Positions 61,420 through 64,000 of a stretch of DNA of 64,000 nucleotides are shown here, piece by piece. How positions within the stretch are numbered: the first letter of the stretch is position 1; each line of letters begins with the position of its first letter. A model generated the notes under the pieces. That model had not been told where the DNA came from, did not search any database, and saw only the letters and a list, made by a program, of their open reading frames with translations. Origin of the DNA: Cephalopachus bancanus (Eukaryota; Chordata; Mammalia; Primates; Tarsiidae); assembly GCA_027257055.1 (NCBI GenBank), contig JAPVLO010000275.1:2108001-2172000 (forward strand), in the 5' to 3' direction. The position numbers and the translations under genes were made by a program.

Positions 61420-63060
61420 ATCTCTGAGACATGAAGAAGACAGAAATACTTTTTCAAACAAAAGTGAGCAAATTCATTGTCTGCAGACCTGCACTACAGG
61501 AAATGTGAAAGGAAATTATTCAGGTGCAAGAAATATGCTATCCATAGGAACGTGGATTTATAAAATTGAGAATACTAGAAATGAAATAAATGAATGTGAA
61601 AAATACAATTCCTTTTAACTGCTCTGAGATAACTGTCTAAAGTAAATAGCATTATGTGTCTACAGCAGATATAAAAATAAAATGCCTGATAATAACAGAA
61701 TGGGAGGAAGGGATTAGGTATACACTACCATAATATCCTTATACAATATGGGAAGTAGAATAATATTATTTGAGAATAGAATCTCATTAATGAAAGATGT
61801 TTAATGTAAGCTTTAGGGAAACCACTAAGAATTAAAAACAGATAAAATAATAAGTTTGATAGTGGGCATAAAATAAAGCCATTAAAAAACTCAATCAATT
61901 CAAAATAAGACAGAAAAAGAGGAACAGAAAGAACAAAGGACAGGCACAATAAATAGAAAAGAGCTAGCAAGATGGTAGATTTTAATCCAACCATGTCATT
62001 AATACTATTAATGATAATGGTCAAAACATACCAATTAAAAGATAAAATTGTCAGATTGAGAAAAAAATCAAAGCCCAAGTATATGCTGTCTACAGGAACA
62101 CTACTCTAAATATAAAGACATAGATACATTAGCAGATATTTACTAAGAAAAACAAAGCTAGAGTAGCCATGGTATCAAAGTAAACTGCAGAACAAGGAGT
62201 TTACCACAAGGCTGTTACCAAAGAAAAAGAGGAATATTACATAATGACAAAGGGATCAGTTCTCCAAGAAGACACAATAATCCTGTGTGTGTGCACCCTC
62301 CTGAAAATGTTGCTTCAAAGTACAGGAAGCAAATACTAACAAAAATGAAAGTCATAGACGAATAAATGTATTACAGTCAGAAACCTCGCTCTTCTCTCAG
62401 TAGTTGACAGAGTGAGGAGGCAGAAATCAATAGGGTTTGGAGACCCACACTGCACTGTCAGGCAAGTGGAGGTAGCTGACTTTTAAAGAGCCCAACAAGA
62501 GCAGAATACACCCTCTCTTCAAGTGCATATGGAATGTTCACCAAGACAGCACATTCTTAGCCAATCTTAGCACATTTAAAAGAACAGAAATCATAAAAAG
62601 TTTTTCAGATCATAACTCAAACTGTAAACCAAGAACAAATATTTGAACAAGTTCCAAGTATCTAGAACTTAACCTGCTTCTAAATAATCCACGAGTCAGA
62701 GTAAGTCTCATGGGAAATTAAAAAACAGTTTGAACAGGATGAAAATGCAAATATAACACATCAAAATGTGTGTGCTGTAGCTACAAGAGTATTTAGGGGA
62801 AAACTTACAGTATTAAAATGCTTACATTAGATAAGAAAAGAGGTCCTGAGTTAGTAATCCAAATTTGTACCTTAAGAAACTAGAAAAATAATATCAAATT
62901 AAACTCAAAGCAAGGAGGAAGGAGGGAAATAATGATAAAAAAGAAATCAATAAAAATAAAAACAGAAAAATAATAGAAAAAAACCCCAGTGAAACCAAAA
63001 GCCAGTTCTTGGGAGAAACTAATAATGGAGAACAGATTATGCAAACTGTTACCCCTGAAT
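61420..63060 (+). mobile_element. Old L1 (L1M), plus strand, second part
   Basis: Text directly continues the sense of the broken L1 at 55045 ('caaattcattgtctgcagac', 'gcactacaggaaatgtgaaa') and proceeds into endonuclease-type ORF2 ('ccaagtatatgctgtctaca', 'gagtagccatggtatcaaag'). Frames are broken. Confidence 0.8.
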
Positions 63061-64000
63061 CCAAGTTTTAAGCAGGAAAAATGGTAAACTAGACTTTTAA
63101 ATCATTTTAGGCCATTGGGACATTCCTGCTAGTCAATACGCATCTGTCATATTTTAAGGGCACATATTAAAAAATTGAACTTTCTATTGTGCAGTAACTG
63201 CAAATTCACACGCAACTGTCTGTATACACATCTCGCGGTTCCCCCCAGTTGTAAGGTCTTGCTAGCTATACACAATGTCACAGCCAGGATACTGACTGAT
63301 AAATTCCACCAATTGCATTCAGATGACACTGGTTTCAAATGCACTCGTGTGTGTGTGTGTGTGTGTGTGTGTATTTAGTTTTGTGAAACTTTATAATATG
63401 TATGGAACTGTAATGACCTCAGTCAAGACACAGGACAGTTACTTTACCACAAGGTTCCTATGCTACCCTCTTATAAACATACCCACCTCCCTCCACAACC
63501 CTCTCCCTGTTCCTAACCCCTGGCCACCACTAAACTGTTCTCATATCTCTGTAAGTTTGCTGTTTCAAGAATGCTACATAGCTGGAATAATATAGTATGT
63601 AACCTTTTGGGACTGTTTTTTTTCACTCAGCATAATACCCCTGAGACCCATTCAAGTTATTGTGTGTGATCCTTTTACCCCTGAGCTGTATTCCTTGGTA
63701 TAGAATAGATGTACCACCGTTTGTTCAACTATTTGACTAGGAAGAACATTGGATTGTTTCTAGTTTTGGGCTATTACAAATAAAACTATTGTAAACACTG
63801 ATGTACAGCTTTTTGCATAAACATAAGTCCCCCTGATGATATGGAGTTTGCTTCCTAAAATATAGCACTGTGACACAGATTAAAAGCTGCTTTCATGGCC
63901 TATTGGATAGAATTACTGTTTGGCTCCACAAGATCCCCATAGGCTCAATTTATAAACTTACTGTGTTTTTTCCAAGTGGCAAGCAATAAAGCTTCAGGCT
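63061..64000 (-). mobile_element. Old L1 (L1ME-like) 3' region, antisense, with (TG)n
   Basis: 63400-63840 matches the antisense 3' end of old L1s ('tttgctgtttcaagaatgct', 'ggactgttttttttcactca', 'ttgggctattacaaataaaa'). 63348-63372 is a (TG)n tract. 63850-64000 is unassigned and runs off the window. Confidence 0.7.

Overview
The window is primate nuclear DNA, and nearly all of it is non-coding. Introns with canonical GT..AG ends, dimeric Alu elements, primate-type L1 copies, ERV-L relics, MIR fragments and CpG islands leave no doubt that the source is a mammal. The Alu copies are the best clue to which primate. Many share a form that human AluJ/S/Y lack: an ACAATAAATCAAAA linker, a TTCCGGCTACTTGGAAGG right arm and a GACTCCAACTC tail. 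They also lack the lemur-type linker. Together with an OTUD7A protein that differs from human as I remember it, this suggests a tarsier or another non-anthropoid haplorrhine. That is inference.

Only one protein-coding gene is supported. It is the 3' end of OTUD7A (Cezanne-2, an OTU-family deubiquitinase) on the minus strand. Three exons can be placed to the base from open frame, splice sites and phase: 50204-50318, 49979-50063 and the large terminal exon 46244-47662, which ends in an A20-type zinc finger. The 3'UTR runs leftward. A proximal poly(A) signal at 45978 would give a UTR of about 0.3 kb, and a distal signal at 39066 with a U-rich downstream element would give about 7.2 kb. To the right, 50319-64000 is an intron that continues out of the window. 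No upstream exon (catalytic OTU core) is visible.

Layout: 1-4.9 kb is unique intergenic DNA with a purine microsatellite and a perfect 14-bp-arm inverted repeat. From 4.9 to 8.3 kb lie a Tigger-like DNA transposon relic, three Alus, and an orphan CpG island with a GC-box minisatellite. From 8.3 to 25.3 kb lie old antisense L1 sequence, a near-complete minus-strand ERV-L provirus (about 13.70-19.63 kb), a split solo LTR and several Alus. From 25.3 to 31.2 kb the DNA is mostly unique. From 31.2 to 37.2 kb lie an L1 3' end, a mariner relic, and a four-level nest (ERV-L internal sequence, MER5A, ERV-L LTR, two Alus). From 37.2 to 39.0 kb is intergenic DNA with MIR pieces. From 39.0 to 50.3 kb is OTUD7A. 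From 50.3 to 64 kb is its intron, which carries a full-length but decayed L1 (55.05-61.42 kb) inserted in an older L1.

I found no convincing undescribed biological system. The points most worth following up are the orphan GC-box/G-quadruplex minisatellite island, the long alternative OTUD7A 3'UTR with its A/T foldback, the twin Alu insertion at one target site, and the lineage-specific Alu form.
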